This document shows, piece after piece, positions 10,526 through 21,285 of a stretch of DNA of 64,000 bases. Source of the stretch: Agapetus fuscipes (Eukaryota > Arthropoda > Insecta > Trichoptera > Glossosomatidae); the NCBI GenBank assembly GCA_951799405.1, contig OX637363.1:7316001-7380000 (forward strand), read 5' to 3'. The number at the start of each line of letters is the position of its first letter. Position 1 is the stretch's first letter. The notes under the pieces were generated by a model. It was given only the letters and a program-made list of their open reading frames with translations, did not search any database and was not told the DNA's origin. The translations under genes were made by a program, and so were the position numbers.

Positions 10526-11233
10526 GTCGATTTTCTTTTACAAAGGCTGCATGTTTTTATTTTACATGTTTTCCGAATTTTAACGCGAGGAAACTATGCG
10601 CAATATACACATTCACCAAATGTTAAGGGGTTGGGCTGCGTAGCAGCCAGGGGCAACGCCCCTAGTCTTCCTTACATTCCATGTCCCGAAAACCCATTCA
10701 TTCTTTCTATGAAAATTAGTGGTGGCATTTCCACAATGTACAGATTTAAAATTATTGTTGGTGGCCATTGCTACAAAACAAAATGTTAAGAACTAAAGTG
10801 AGTTTAAAAATACAAATAAAAAATACAGCTATAAAATTAAAACAGAATATAGATTGTCCATATAAAAGTGTAAATTGTCCATTTCACGTCTTCTGCCATG
10901 TTCATCAGGTAGGTATTACAGGTAGGTAGGTAGGTATACAATTTTGATTTTTTAATTCTTCTTTCCATTAATTTTGTTCTTGTTCCAAATTATTCAAAAA
11001 AAAAAGTTGAGGTTATGTTTCAAAAATGTTTCTTTAAAAAATTTATCGTAATTATTGTCTTTTTAAAAACCTCCCATCCATCCACAAATGTCAATTTCAG
11101 TTGTCGAATTTGGACGAAGGCTGCGTGTACAATGTGATTCCCGAAATAATAGATCTTGAAAAACTGTGTAGCACTCACGGCCAATTTTACATTTCAATTT
11201 TTTCCACAAATAATAATAAATAAGGTATGCTAT
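10526..11233. other. Mostly unrecognised; possible Helitron-like 3' end and a GGTA microsatellite
   Basis: At 10634-10665 two small hairpins (GGCTGCGTAGCAGCC, then GGGGCAACGCCCC) end in CTAG followed by T, the layout of Helitron 3' ends. No partner 5' end or helicase was found. A (GGTA)n run lies at 10917-10943. The rest is AT-rich. Confidence 0.35.
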
Positions 11234-11475
11234 CTATAATGTAAGTTGCAAAGATATATTACATTTAAGAGTTATATTACATGCATTCTCACAAGTAGAA
11301 ACGTATCAGTTTGCGCTTACGCATGCCGTATGTGGACTTACAACATAAAAACGCAATCTCAAATCAACATTAGACCTACAACTCATTTCGACCTTCCCTG
11401 AAACACAGGGTGACATTGACAAAGTAAACCATATTTTACAGAATGGGTGGTTAGCCTCATAATTTAAGAAACAAA
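11234..11475 (-). mobile_element. RTE-like LINE 3' UTR copy, diverged
   Basis: Minus-strand 3' UTR with several substitutions. It is cut short before the GGTTGGTAT end, next to the foldback element. Confidence 0.75.
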
Positions 11476-11489
11476 AGCGACAGCCTTAA

Positions 11490-12187
11490 GGCGTGTTATA
11501 AAGCTAAATCTGCCGTTTTTTTTCTTACCCTTTATGGTCTTAGCAAAATAGTTACAGTAGTGAAAAAAATCAAGCATGTTTATTATTTTATTATCTTAAT
11601 TATAAAGCTTAAGCAAAATAAATAATTTAAGAATTGCCACCACAAAAAAATATTTAAAAAAACGCGTTTTTTTTACATTTTTAGCTTTTTTTTCGTGTGT
11701 GCTGTATTTTGGATTTTTTTTTCTTTTTACTTACAGAACTATACATTGTTTAGGTTCAATACTTAACATTTTTTCAATAATGTCAATAGTTTTTGAGTAA
11801 ATATGGAAAAACTGAAACAACTAAATGAATTAAATTGTAATTAAATCAAAGAACACAGTTTTTCCATATTTACTCAAAAACTATTGACATTATTGAAAAA
11901 ATGGTAAGTATTGAACCTAAACAATGTATAGTTCTGTAAGTCAAAAGCAAAAAAAAAATCCAAAATACAGCACACACGAAAAAAAAGCTACAAATGTAAA
12001 AAATACGCGTTTTTTTAAATATTTTTTTGTGGTGGCAATTCTTAAGGTAGGTATATATTTTGTTAAAGATTTATATTTAAGATAAAAAAATAATAAACAT
12101 GCTTGATTTTTTTCATTACTGTAACTATTTTGCTAAGACCATAAATTGTAAGAAACAAAAATGGCAGATTTAGCTTTATAACACGCC
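11490..12187. mobile_element. 698-bp foldback element flanked by TTAA
   Basis: The left arm (11490-11814) and right arm (11856-12187) are near-perfect inverted copies separated by a ~41-base loop. The ends are GGCGTGTTATAAAGC and its complement. TTAA occurs at 11486-11489 and 12188-12191. A TTAA duplication is the hallmark of piggyBac transposition, so this is most simply a non-autonomous piggyBac-type MITE. The arms are AT-rich and contain no coding sequence. A transcript across it would form a ~325-bp hairpin. Confidence 0.8.
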
Positions 12188-12191
12188 TTAA

Positions 12192-12716
12192 GCTAACGTT
12201 GAAAACGTACATACAAGTATGAGGAATACAACAATGTTCGAGATGCATGATGTGTGTTTAGCATAAACAATTATGGGAATAGGCGGATCATTGTCGTGCC
12301 ATAAATAAATTATATTTTTTGTCAACAATATTGTAATAATTTTTATTGTATTCAAATCACGCCTCATTGTAGCGTGAAATTGTCTTTTTACATACAAATA
12401 ATAAGCAGGGTCGCGCATTCTCATATTGAATCCCGGTTTTATTCAATAAAGGATTTTTATTTATTTAAATAGTGAAATATTTCCTGAGATTTTCTTCATT
12501 TCAAGATGAAGAAAATCTGTTTGTTCTTTTGCCTTTCACGATTTCCTATTTTTTTTTTTTTTTTTTTGAATGCAATCTTGTTTTTGAAAAACTTGATTTT
12601 CTTTAAATTACAAAATATTGATATATTTCGTATCATGGAATCTATCAATATTATAAAGACTTAGAATATTCACTTTTTCGTTGATTCTCAGCTAAAAATA
12701 TATATTCGGATATTAG
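12192..12716. other. No recognised gene
   Basis: AT-rich. Holds an imperfect hairpin (ATTTTCTTCAT / ATGAAGAAAAT) near 12489-12516 and a T-run at 12549-12567. Confidence 0.4.
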
Positions 12717-13098
12717 ACTTCCGTGACGTATAGGTCGGTATGAAGCTGACCACCTATACAGTAAAAAATGAAATATCCGAGTTAAATTAAGTTTTGAAAT
12801 TTGTTTAATTTTAAAATTAATATAATTGTCAAAATGTCAAACGACCGTAATTCTAACTTAAACCTCACTAGTAAAAAATGCTTCACTTTGCCAATGCTAC
12901 CCCTGTTTCAGGGAAGCTCGGCAAAAGTTACAGGGCTTACGTTAATTTGAGGCTTCAATTTTAATTTTTGTAAGTACACATTCAGCATTTGTAAGCGCAA
13001 ACTTACACGTGTCTGTCTGTGGGCATGCATTTGATATGAGTTTTGAATGTTAACATATCTTTGCAACTTGGATAGATGATAGATAGATAGATGGATAG
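12717..13098 (+). mobile_element. RTE-like LINE 3' UTR copy with a ~97-bp internal insertion
   Basis: The 3' UTR is interrupted between two copies of AGTAAAAAATG (12761-12771 and ~12859-12869), which suggests an 11-bp target duplication. The tail is expanded to a (GATA)n microsatellite at 13072-13098. Confidence 0.7.
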
Positions 13099-13136
13099 AT
13101 GTCATTTTAGATAGAAAATGATTTAGATATAAGATG

Positions 13137-13222
13137 TGTCTTATGTCTGCTTGTGAGAATGCATATAATGTGAATCCCCAATGTAACTTATCTTTGCAAC
13201 TTAGATTAGATTAGAATAGATT
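13137..13222 (+). mobile_element. RTE-like LINE tail (subfamily A)
   Basis: Only the last ~85 bases of the element remain (GCTTGTGAGAATGCAT onward), with the ATTAG tail. Confidence 0.7.
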
Positions 13223-13599
13223 GTTAGCGACATAGCCAACTTCTTTAAGAAGCACCCTCTCTGAACGACGACTGAGGAGGAACAGTTCATACCGACTTGA
13301 ATATCGGGATCTAAATCCCTGAGTACGGAATTCATAATAATGTTAATTCAACAGTACCCACTAAGCCCACACTAGTCGATGTTCTCATAAATGTTCCAAA
13401 TAAAGGAAAGTTACTATTTACATCAACCTGGCTTATAAGACATTCTGAATGTCTTCAAGAAAATAATGAAGAACTAAGTGACTCATCCATCGTGAGTCAT
13501 GAAATAAACCCTGAGTAATTAATGTATAAGACATGATTATGTATGAAATAAATGGAGGCGACTCTGCAGAGGCTGTAGCCACCCGTACAGGAATTATAT
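13223..13599. other. Short repeat shared with 49.3 kb; RTE-II end
   Basis: 13223-13290 resembles 49281-49350 (ATAGCCAAC...CGACGA), possibly the flank of a Penelope-like terminus. 13545-13590 matches the RTE-II 3' end (GAGGCGACTCTGCAGAGGCT). The rest is unrecognised. Confidence 0.4.
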
Positions 13600-14045
13600 T
13601 ACATTTTTTAATTTTGCAACTACTAAAAAAAATATATGAATTATTTTATTAAATTTAAAGACTTGATTAATTTTTTTGTTAAAAAAAAGTTTAAAAACTT
13701 TGTAACTTCCTGGGAGAAACAAAAACAAGTTTTGCTCTTGAAAGCGAAACGTCGGCAGATGTATAAGTAGCTGCAAATAGAACATGGTCAAACCCGAAAG
13801 AAAACAAAAACGATTTTTTTTATTATAATACGGGAATTGTAGTATTTTTTAAAAGGTTTTTCCCCCTGGGCTTGAGTTTCTGAAAACTGCTCTGTCAGCT
13901 AAAATGAAGAGGGGAGCGCTCCTAATATTCCTAATTCAGATATGTTTTACAAACTTTGATGCTGGTATCAATTAACCATAATTATGTACACTCCTTGATC
14001 ATTATTTTACAGCTAGATTTAGGTTTAGTTTATTGTTTATTTATA
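13600..14045. other. Unrecognised; weak Penelope-like terminus
   Basis: CTTGAAAGCGAAACGTCGGC at 13738-13757 resembles a hammerhead-bearing terminus that has lost stem II. No other feature is supported. Confidence 0.3.
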
Positions 14046-14049
14046 TTTA

Positions 14050-14283
14050 AAATCTGTAACCTAAGGTGCAAAGATATATAATTGTTTAAGTTTCGAAATT
14101 AGCACATGTCCAGTGAAAATTTAGGCTTTCATGCTGCATGCACATACACAAAATAAAAACTTAAATGAACATACATTTTATACGTCTTACCGCTCTTCCC
14201 AGAAACACATTCCCAGAAATCGGCAAAGTATAACATTTTGTACAGAACTGGTGGTCAGCCTTATACCAACCTATAAATCAAGA
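14050..14283 (-). mobile_element. RTE-like LINE 3' UTR copy, old
   Basis: A diverged minus-strand copy. The start (CCTAAGGTGCAAAGATATAT) and end (CCAACCTATAAATCAAG) are still clear. Confidence 0.7.
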
Positions 14284-14599
14284 ATCTATGATAAAAGCGT
14301 CTTCAATATTAAGTAACTTCTGTGTACTACAAATTTTTAGTATCAGTTTTCCAAATTATTTAAGTTTTCACGATTTAATTTTTGTTTCATTATTTTGATT
14401 TTATATTTTTATTAATGATTATACGAGTATATACCTGTGCTATGAAAAAATGGTTCAAAACGGCGATCTGAACAAAGCGTGTTTGAAATAAAAAAATTAA
14501 AACTCGGGTACGATTCTCGTCGACTTTTTATCCTGGTTTAAAACATGCCATTCATTCAAAGAAAAACTAATATTTGTAATATTTTTTAGTGTTGATCTG

Positions 14600-14835
14600 T
14601 TAACACAGTGAAAGTCCATTTTTATAAATATTTAAAAATATAAATGGTAAAACATTGTTTTAATTCACTTTATTCTTTTTGTTTGCTCGAATATTTTCGC
14701 CTAATGAGGCATCAATTTGTAACCATTCTGCTCTTGAAGATGCCTCATTAGGCGAAAATATTCGAGCAAACAAAAAGAATAAAGTGAATTAAAACAATGT
14801 TTTACCATTTATATTTTTAAATATTTATACTAATA
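14600..14835. mobile_element. Penelope-like terminus, head-to-head palindrome
   Basis: Two inverted copies (about 14622-14713 and 14736-14830) of the same terminus meet at a ~20-base centre. The right copy has TTGAAGA at 14734-14740, a GCCT / AGGC stem and GAAA at 14754-14757. The left copy is truncated inside the motif. The outer flank has AACACAGTGAAAGTCC, as at 42.3 kb. Confidence 0.65.
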
Positions 14836-14837
14836 TT

Positions 14838-15149
14838 TGTGGCCAGAAAAAACATATATGCTGGTGAATTGAACTCTTCTTTGCAAATTTACCTAGCGGT
14901 TTACAAGTTTATCTTACACTATGAGCAGGGGCTGTAGTGAAGTTTGTCCATTATTTGGGTCTGCTATGGTCCCCGATCCAGAGAGATCCTATCAGATCCA
15001 GACAGATCTAATCTAACTCAATCTTTTGGGGGAGTTACACGAATTTTAAACCGAGAAATTATAATCTAGAACAGAGGTTCCCATGGTCAGTAATTCTTAA
15101 CCAGAGGGTCATCTATCTATCTATAATTTATAATATAATAACATTTAGG
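14838..15149. other. No recognised feature
   Basis: AT-rich with a GATCCAGA-type duplication (14985-15008). Nothing else is supported. Confidence 0.4.
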
Positions 15150-15387
15150 GCCTGTTGCACCAAGCTCCGATCAGACAAAAAACAAAATTAAGTGTGATTT
15201 CCCTCATTCAAATAAAAAAAATCGTTGCATATACGTAAGTCAGCTGATTAACATTATATTTCCTGTGAAAATTCCATCATATTATTACCCACTTCCGAGA
15301 AATATTTAACCGAGGTCCCCAACAGAATTAAGGAATCAAATTTGATGTGTCAATCAAATATTGATTGGAGGTTGGTGCAACAGTTAA
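15150..15387. mobile_element. MITE with CTGTTGCACCA terminal repeats
   Basis: The ends CTGTTGCACCAAGCTCC and the inverse near 15365-15386 (GGTTGGTGCAACAG) are inverted repeats. A second full copy lies at 58203-58450 in reverse orientation, and a fragment at 34098-34140. There is no coding capacity. Superfamily unresolved. Confidence 0.7.
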
Positions 15388-15560
15388 GGTTCACATTAAA
15401 ATTGCATGCTTACGAGCAAACACGTGTAAATTTGCGCTTGCACATGCCGCGTGTGTACCTACTTACAAGACAAAATTAAAATCTTAGATGAAAATGAGCC
15501 CTGCAACCCTTTCTGCTCAAACAGGGGTGGCATTGACAAAGTGAACTATTTTTATGTCAT
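15388..15560 (-). mobile_element. RTE-like LINE 3' UTR fragment
   Basis: Minus-strand internal part of the 3' UTR without the tandem tail, abutting the MITE. Confidence 0.65.
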
Positions 15561-15741
15561 ATCCTTGTTGTTCTATACTACAGCGAAATATGAACTTAGT
15601 TAATTCACCTACTGACTTATCATTTGTTTATACTTTGACTTGACCTGCGGGATCAAAATATAATGTACTCGTAAATAATGCTACAATCACCTATAAAGAG
15701 TGTATCTTGCACAATTTTAATAAATTCTTGCACTTCCTACT

Positions 15742-15795
15742 TGCTTAGTCGGCCGTAATATTCCACTGCTGAACATAGGCCTCCCATGAGAAAAA
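15742..15795 (-). mobile_element. LINE C-terminal remnant
   Basis: The minus strand reads a short GGAGGCCTATGTTCAGCAG motif, typical of the extreme 3' coding end of several insect LINEs. Very short. Confidence 0.4.
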
Positions 15796-15907
15796 AACTA
15801 CGAGTATATTCTATCAGAGCTTCCGGACTTTTCGCCCATGGGCTTATACCGTCATGAAACTGTCTTTATAGTTTTATCGACATCATCCCGGTACCAGAAT
15901 GTTTAAT

Positions 15908-16160
15908 TCCTTGACTTAAAGGTTGGTATGAGGCTGACCCCCCGTTCTGTAAAAATTGGTTCACTTTTACCGATGCCACCCCAGTTTCAGGAAAAGTCGG
16001 CAGGAGTTGCAGGGTTTATGTTCATGTGAGGTTTTGTTTATTTGCATGCACACATTCAGAATGTGTAGGCGTGAACCTACATGTGCCTATCTATGGGCAT
16101 GCATTTGATATGTGCCTTAAATGTTAACATATCTTTGCAGCTTAGATTATAGATTATAGT
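15908..16160 (+). mobile_element. RTE-like LINE 3' UTR copy (B variant)
   Basis: Full 3' UTR with a TATAGATTA tail at 16142-16160. Variant with CACCCCAGTTTCAGG and ATGTGCCTATCTATGGG. Confidence 0.8.
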
Positions 16161-16564
16161 GGCTGTCTCATATCAACTTCTAAATCAATATAGAGAACAC
16201 TTGATTTTTCCACCATGGATCGTTTCTTTGTCCACGGTTTGCAAGGAGAGTTGAGTCACACATTGAGGTCGTAACTTTAGTTGTGGTCAATTAGAGATTG
16301 GTCTCGTCACTTGACCCTGTTGTGTGACTGTGTGACCCCACTCATGGGTCCTCCCCCGCTCATTCCGTTAAATGTAGCGGAGGGTTAACGAGTTATGTAT
16401 TTTAAATTACTTAACCGATAATAATTAACTGTTAACTTGCCACTTCACGGTTTATTAATGCAGTGTTTGCTGGGCAAGGAACTTTCTAGTAAAATCTTGC
16501 AAGGGCGTGCATCCCATACAGGCACATGCACTTGTAAGTTAGACCAAATATAAATAAATAAAAA
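16161..16564. other. No recognised feature
   Basis: Less AT-rich in 16200-16400. No supported open frame or repeat. Confidence 0.35.
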
Positions 16565-16662
16565 ATGATGATTCATTTGGTGCGCGCAGTTTTTGTTTGA
16601 ATCACACTTCAAAAGCCCTCTGCGAGCTTGGTCGTGATTCAGTTGCTGTAAGGCTGGATAAT
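16565..16662 (-). mobile_element. SINE unit 1 module b fragment
   Basis: Minus-strand 3' module b with a short piece of body (CAGTTGCTGTAAGGCTGGAT). The head is absent. Confidence 0.6.
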
Positions 16663-16756
16663 AATAAAAATAAATAAATAATGTTCTACACTTATATAGC
16701 GCTATTACGTAACTAACGTCACTTCAAAGGCGCTTTGTAGGATGGTCCAAACAAAA

Positions 16757-16870
16757 ATCTTATTTGTAACTATTCTGCTCCCGAAGATGCCTCATTAGGC
16801 GAAAATATTCGAGCAAAAAAGAAATAAATAAGTGAATTAAAACTTTGTTTCCATTTGAATTTTTTAAATA
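16757..16870 (+). repeat. Penelope-like terminus with hammerhead-like motif
   Basis: CCGAAGA at 16781-16787, a GCCT / AGGC stem, and GAAA at 16801-16804. GCTC and GAGC flank the motif and can pair. Same family as 14.7 and 42.4 kb. Confidence 0.6.
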
Positions 16871-17211
16871 ATTAAAAATGTTTTCAGTTGCTTTTTAAAC
16901 CGTTCCTCACTGTGTTGTTCTCTGAGGGTCACTAGGAGTACATTCCAAGCCATCGGAGCTGCGACACAAAAAGCTCGGTCACCGAACACCGTCCTTGTGG
17001 CTCTGCCTGGGACCTGGAGCAGACTCGCGTTAGCGTCTCGGGACCTAAGTGTGCGTCCGCGAGTTGAAATCTCCTTCCTTCAACCATGTCAACAAGGTAA
17101 AGCGGCGCCATTCCGTGCAATGTCTTGTAGATGAGTGTGAACTTGTATTGAATTCTCTCATTGATCCTGAGCCAGTGCAGTTCCTGCAGAAGGGGTGTTA
17201 TATGGCAGAAT

Positions 17212-17508
17212 TTAGACTCTCCGAAAATCAGCCGTGCTGCCGAGTTCTGTAGACTGCAGCCTCTTAAGCTGCTTCATCGGCTGAGAGGCAAAGATCGAAT
17301 TGCAGTAGTCCAGTCTGCTGATAACGAAGGCATTCACTAGGGATTTAATTGCCTCAATGGGAAGACATTTCTTGATGGAGTACAGCTGCCGCAATCCAAA
17401 AAATCCTGCTCTCACGGTTTTTCTGACGTGATTTTCGAAACTCAAACAGCGGTCTATCTCGACTCCAAGCAGCCTCACACTCATTGAAGGATGAATGTCG
17501 CTGAGCAT
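17212..17508 (-). pseudogene. CR1/L2-like reverse transcriptase C-terminal fragment
   Basis: 99 codons with VRLLGVEIDRCLSFENHV, LRQLYSIKKCLPIEAIKSL and VNAFVISRLDYCNSIF, the typical post-palm region of CR1/L2 reverse transcriptases. The frame breaks after STADF. A further relic (HGMAPLYLVDMVEG) lies in another frame at 16932-17120. Non-functional. Confidence 0.75.
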
Positions 17509-17510
17509 GG

Positions 17511-17714
17511 ATGGACCTTAAGTGCAAACGCACAACCTTCCAATTTCTAGACATTGTGAAAGATTGGGATTTAAGTTATGAATATAAAATAAGGAAATTT
17601 AGAAGAAAGGTGATAATTATTAATGAATTGCAAGAGGTATTCAAGAAGAGAAAGAAATCTCCGCATAGGCTTTGCAAATCCCTAGCGGAATGGTGACAGG
17701 GTAACAGTTACAAT
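17511..17714 (+). mobile_element. RTE-II LINE 3' end, diverged
   Basis: Coding relic (NELQEVFKKRKK), then CCTAGCGGAATGGTGACAGG and a GTTACA tail. It abuts the CR1/L2 fragment. Confidence 0.65.
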
Positions 17715-18004
17715 TGCAGTACGTGTCATTAGAACGCCAATTCTTGTGATTTTTTAAAAGTATTCAAAAGGGCAAGAATTAAGTCAATTGTGGTTACAAT
17801 AAAATATCTACGCAATAGGAAATGTACAGCGGTTAAGTGAGTAATACTTTATGACATTATTACTGAGTTTATATGATAAGAAGTGTGCGATTAAATATTA
17901 AAACAAATGTAAAAACGATGATTAGTTTTTAGAGTTGTAATGAGGATTAATTTTATCTAAGTTTGCGTTTAGACTGACTGGATGCTGCTGCAGAGACGTT
18001 AAAA
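17715..18004. other. No recognised feature
   Basis: AT-rich. Nothing supported. Confidence 0.4.
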
Positions 18005-18505
18005 TGGAAATAATGCTTGATCATAATGAAAAGAGAGCTTGTATGAAGAAGGTTAAATGAAAGACTCTGGATGAAATTGAAGAAGTGTGTAAGGACAGAA
18101 AGAAATGGCGGTTGATCTTTAATGTTAGCGGCTAGGACTAGGGTTTTTAAAATTAGAATATTGTTTTCTGTTTTAGTTTTTGATGTATGTATGTATATAC
18201 ATATTATTATTTATTGATTTTAAACATGTTATTTGTTGTGTATGTTTCATGACTTATAGGTTGGTATGCGGCTGACTAACCATACTGTACTAAATGGTTC
18301 ACTTTACCAATATCATCCGTGTTTCAGGAAAGGCTGGCAAGAGTTGCAGGGTGTATATTAATTTGAGATTTGGGTTTTTATATAGTGAGTCCACACGCGG
18401 CATGTTTAAGCGCGAATTTATACGTGTCTGCTTGTGGGATTGCATTTCATATGACTCATAATGTAATATATCTTTGAAACTTAGATTAGATTATATTAGA
18501 TATTT
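18005..18505 (+). mobile_element. RTE-like LINE, 5'-truncated (subfamily A)
   Basis: Broken coding tail (18040-18135) followed by a full 3' UTR and an ATTAG-type tail at 18483-18503. Confidence 0.8.
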
Positions 18506-18848
18506 GCCTATACCCTATGCACGCGCCTGCTGATAGTTGTTATTTAAGAGCACTGTTACATGTAAATAATTGCAATGTTGGTTAGGTATAACAATGCTAT
18601 GACCTCTGAGCGACGGTCAAGCTGAACAACGCAGCACTAGCGCCAGTGAGTCTTTAACATGGTTCTTCATTGTTCTCGTAGTTAAATAAAGTAAACACGA
18701 GTAATGAAGTCGGCACAAACAACAACAAGGTGAAAACTGTGACGTCAAAAAATCCAGCCGGATGCCTACGGATTTAGCCAATCATTATTAAGTTTTTCGT
18801 TGATATGTCCGTTGGTGGAATGGCTTAATTCCATGCCGAGATCAGGGA
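18506..18848. other. Mostly unrecognised; possible tRNA-like head
   Basis: 18800-18845 has GTCCGTTGGTGGAATGG and AGGGATTCGAT, reminiscent of A and B boxes of a SINE head, but no body follows. Confidence 0.3.
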
Positions 18849-18849
18849 T

Positions 18850-18962
18850 TCGATTATAATATAATATAATCTAAGTTGCAAAGATATATTATTTAATGCA
18901 TGCCGCAAACAGGCAACTGTAGGTTCGCACCTACACATTCTGCAAGTGTAGTACATAGGTAC
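18850..18962 (-). mobile_element. RTE-like LINE tail fragment
   Basis: Minus-strand tail and ~100 bases of 3' UTR (CTAAGTTGCAAAGATATATT). Confidence 0.65.
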
Positions 18963-18990
18963 ACCTTCTTGGATTCTAGATATGATCCGT

Positions 18991-19746
18991 AGATCCGTAG
19001 TCCGGTAGCAACACTTCGGACTCGTAAATGGAAGGTTGTGGATTCGAATCCCGGCGGAGCACAAAAAATAAAGGTATCATTTATATTTTCAAATTTGCTC
19101 TTCGCTGGGTTGAAAAATTCATACACCTTTACCAATGACCGGTCGCCAAAGATCCATTCAGCTTTAAAGCAACTGGATCTTGCTTGAGAATTGGCGCTTT
19201 GTAGCGACAACCAAGCTCGTAAAAAGTCCGGTCTACAGCTCAGTTGGTAGAATGCTTGCATTAGAGCAAATTGCAATAGAGCAAACACATCAAACTTTGC
19301 AGACAGAAGCTTTGCGGTGGCCGGGCCGGTGGCCTGGAACAATTTACCCATCGGTGTTCGCGCGAACCAGCCTACCACCACCTTCAGAAAGGAACTGAAG
19401 ACACTACTTTTCTCGAGAAGCCATGGCGCCCTTGAGATGGTCCTGGACCATTAAATGGCGCCACAGGAAAGAAATCATCCATCATCATCATCATCATCAT
19501 CATTTTATACCGAGAGACAAGGGTTTGATCCCCACGTTCGTAGGTGTCAGACATGTTTTTCCGTTTTGGTGTTTATTTCTAACCCAAATACCGGCAAGGT
19601 TAGCTCAACCTTCACAAGAAACGAGAACCAGCCCCATCGAGAGCTGGGAAATCCCCACTTCAACTAAATAGGTCATGAATCACCACATGCGACCCGTTCG
19701 GGGATAATGCAGGCAAGAAGTTACACTATATGTGTAGCTTAGTTGC
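18991..19746 (+). mobile_element. Dimeric tRNA-derived SINE, split by a CR1/L2 LINE
   Basis: Unit 1 head at 18991-19063 (GATTCGAATCCCGGCGGAGC), body, then the unit 2 tRNA head (GCTCAGTTGGTAGAATGC) cut at ~19261. The head resumes at ~19505 (GGGTTTGATCCCCAC). The unit 2 body ends GTAGCTTAGTTGCG plus a T-run at 19748-19760. Confidence 0.8.
19262..19504 (+). mobile_element. CR1/L2-like LINE 3' end nested in a SINE
   Basis: The open tail reads FRKELKTLLFSRSHGALEMV then LDH-stop, followed by an (ATC)n tail ending at 19504. It sits within the second tRNA head of the SINE dimer. No clear target duplication, as is usual for this clade. Confidence 0.75.
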
Positions 19747-19760
19747 GTTTTTTTTTTTTT

Positions 19761-20165
19761 CGAAATTCGATTGAATATAATTTCTGCCACTAGGTGCGTT
19801 AGGAATATCCGAGCCCTGAATTCAAAAATAGATATCTAAACTTAAAGTTCTTAGTCAGCAGTTCAATGCGTCTATACAAGGTGCGGGCTTAAGTGGTATG
19901 TGCAATTGTTCATGCTTAGTGTTGCCATTGCGCAACACTGCATTCTAATGATTTTCTTCTTATATAAAACATGCACATTGGTGACGTCATTTGTTTATCA
20001 ATGAAGTCTGCACATAATAAAAAAAAAAATGACGTCATTCGGCAGGCGTACTGAGAATCCACTGCGGATGCAGCTTGACAATGAAAAGAAGCGTATAATT
20101 GCTAACTTTATTATTGGAAAATGTTTGTAGCCGCAGCGTAATCTATAATGTATGATCTTAGTTGC
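19761..20165. other. No recognised feature
   Basis: AT-rich sequence. Nothing supported. Confidence 0.4.
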
Positions 20166-20168
20166 AAA

Positions 20169-20450
20169 CCGGTCCGTAGTCCAGTGGCAACACTTCGGAC
20201 TCGTAAATGGAAGGTTGTGGATTCGAATACCAGCAGAGCACAAAAAATCCATTTATATTTTGGAATATGCTCATCGCTGGGTTAACCAAATCATAAAACC
20301 TTGCCCAAAGACCGGTCACTAAAGGTCCATCCAGCCTTACAGCAACTGGGTCTTGCTTGAGTATTGACGCTTTATAGTGACGCCCAATCTCGTACACACC
20401 TCTGCTGCACAACTAAATCTAAGGAGTCTCCCGCACAGGATTTCTTTAAA
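20169..20450 (+). mobile_element. SINE unit 1 with module c
   Basis: A-box region TAGTCCAGTGG and B-box region GATTCGAAT, body, then the 3' module c (AGTCTCCCGCACAGGATTTC) with an A-rich end. Confidence 0.75.
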
Positions 20451-20454
20451 AAAT

Positions 20455-20876
20455 ATATATTAAACAACATTTGAATTTCAGATTAAATGCATGCCTTCCC
20501 TGAAACAGCATTGGCAAAGTGAACCATTTATAACTGTATGGTTGGAATAAATTGGAATTTGTTTTCTGTGTGTTGATGTCCATACATATTATTATTGATT
20601 TTAAAAATGTAATTTGTCGTTTATGTTCCTTCACTTATAAGTTGGTGTGGGGCTAACCACCCATGCTGTAAAAATGGTTCACTTTGCCAATGTAGCCCCT
20701 GTCTCGGGGAAGGGCGGCAAGAGTTGCAGGGTGTATGCCCATTTGAGATTTGGTTTTTATGTTGTAAGTTCACATGCGGCATGTGCAAGCGCGAACTTGT
20801 ACGTGTCTGCTTGTGAAAATGCATGTAATGTGAATCTCCAATGTAACATATCTTTGCAACTTAGATTAGATTAGAT
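20455..20876. mobile_element. Two inverted RTE 3' UTR copies
   Basis: 20455-20545 is a minus-strand copy with an internal deletion. 20546-20876 is a plus-strand subfamily A copy with its ATTAG tail. They meet head to head. Confidence 0.75.
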
Positions 20877-21285
20877 GAGAAGAAAAAGAAGACGATAAAA
20901 ACAATTATATGCCATTGAAAATAACTTTTTTTTTTCTATTCAATATTCAGAAAACCAATCTTAGTACAAATATTTCCAAGCACGCCTGAGGTTTTTTCTT
21001 AATGGACATTACGGGAAATGCCTCCATACAAATAACGGAAACGCATATTTTGCTCGGTTAGTTTCGCAATGATAGAACAATTATAAATTCATTTGATGTA
21101 TTTTTATTGAAGCAAGTATGGAAATGTTTTCAAGAAATAATGAATATTACTCAATGCGAAATACCTAATGCATTTTAATTTTATTATCGGTGCAGGCCTC
21201 TTAACGTGTTTACTTACCTTGGTTGATGAAGACAAATTATGCAATTGTAATCTAAGTTGAAAATAATAATGTGAAAATGAAACAA
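20877..21285. other. No recognised feature
   Basis: AT-rich. Nothing supported. Confidence 0.4.

Larger units (their letters stand above)
16672..17510 (-). mobile_element. CR1/L2-like LINE fragment, with a nested Penelope terminus
   Basis: Coding relics on the minus strand run from 17508 to ~16890. A 3' UTR and AT-rich tail follow, near 16672-16740 (GTAGAACATTATTTATTTATT on the minus strand). 16757-16870 is a Penelope-like terminus lying inside it. Confidence 0.7.
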
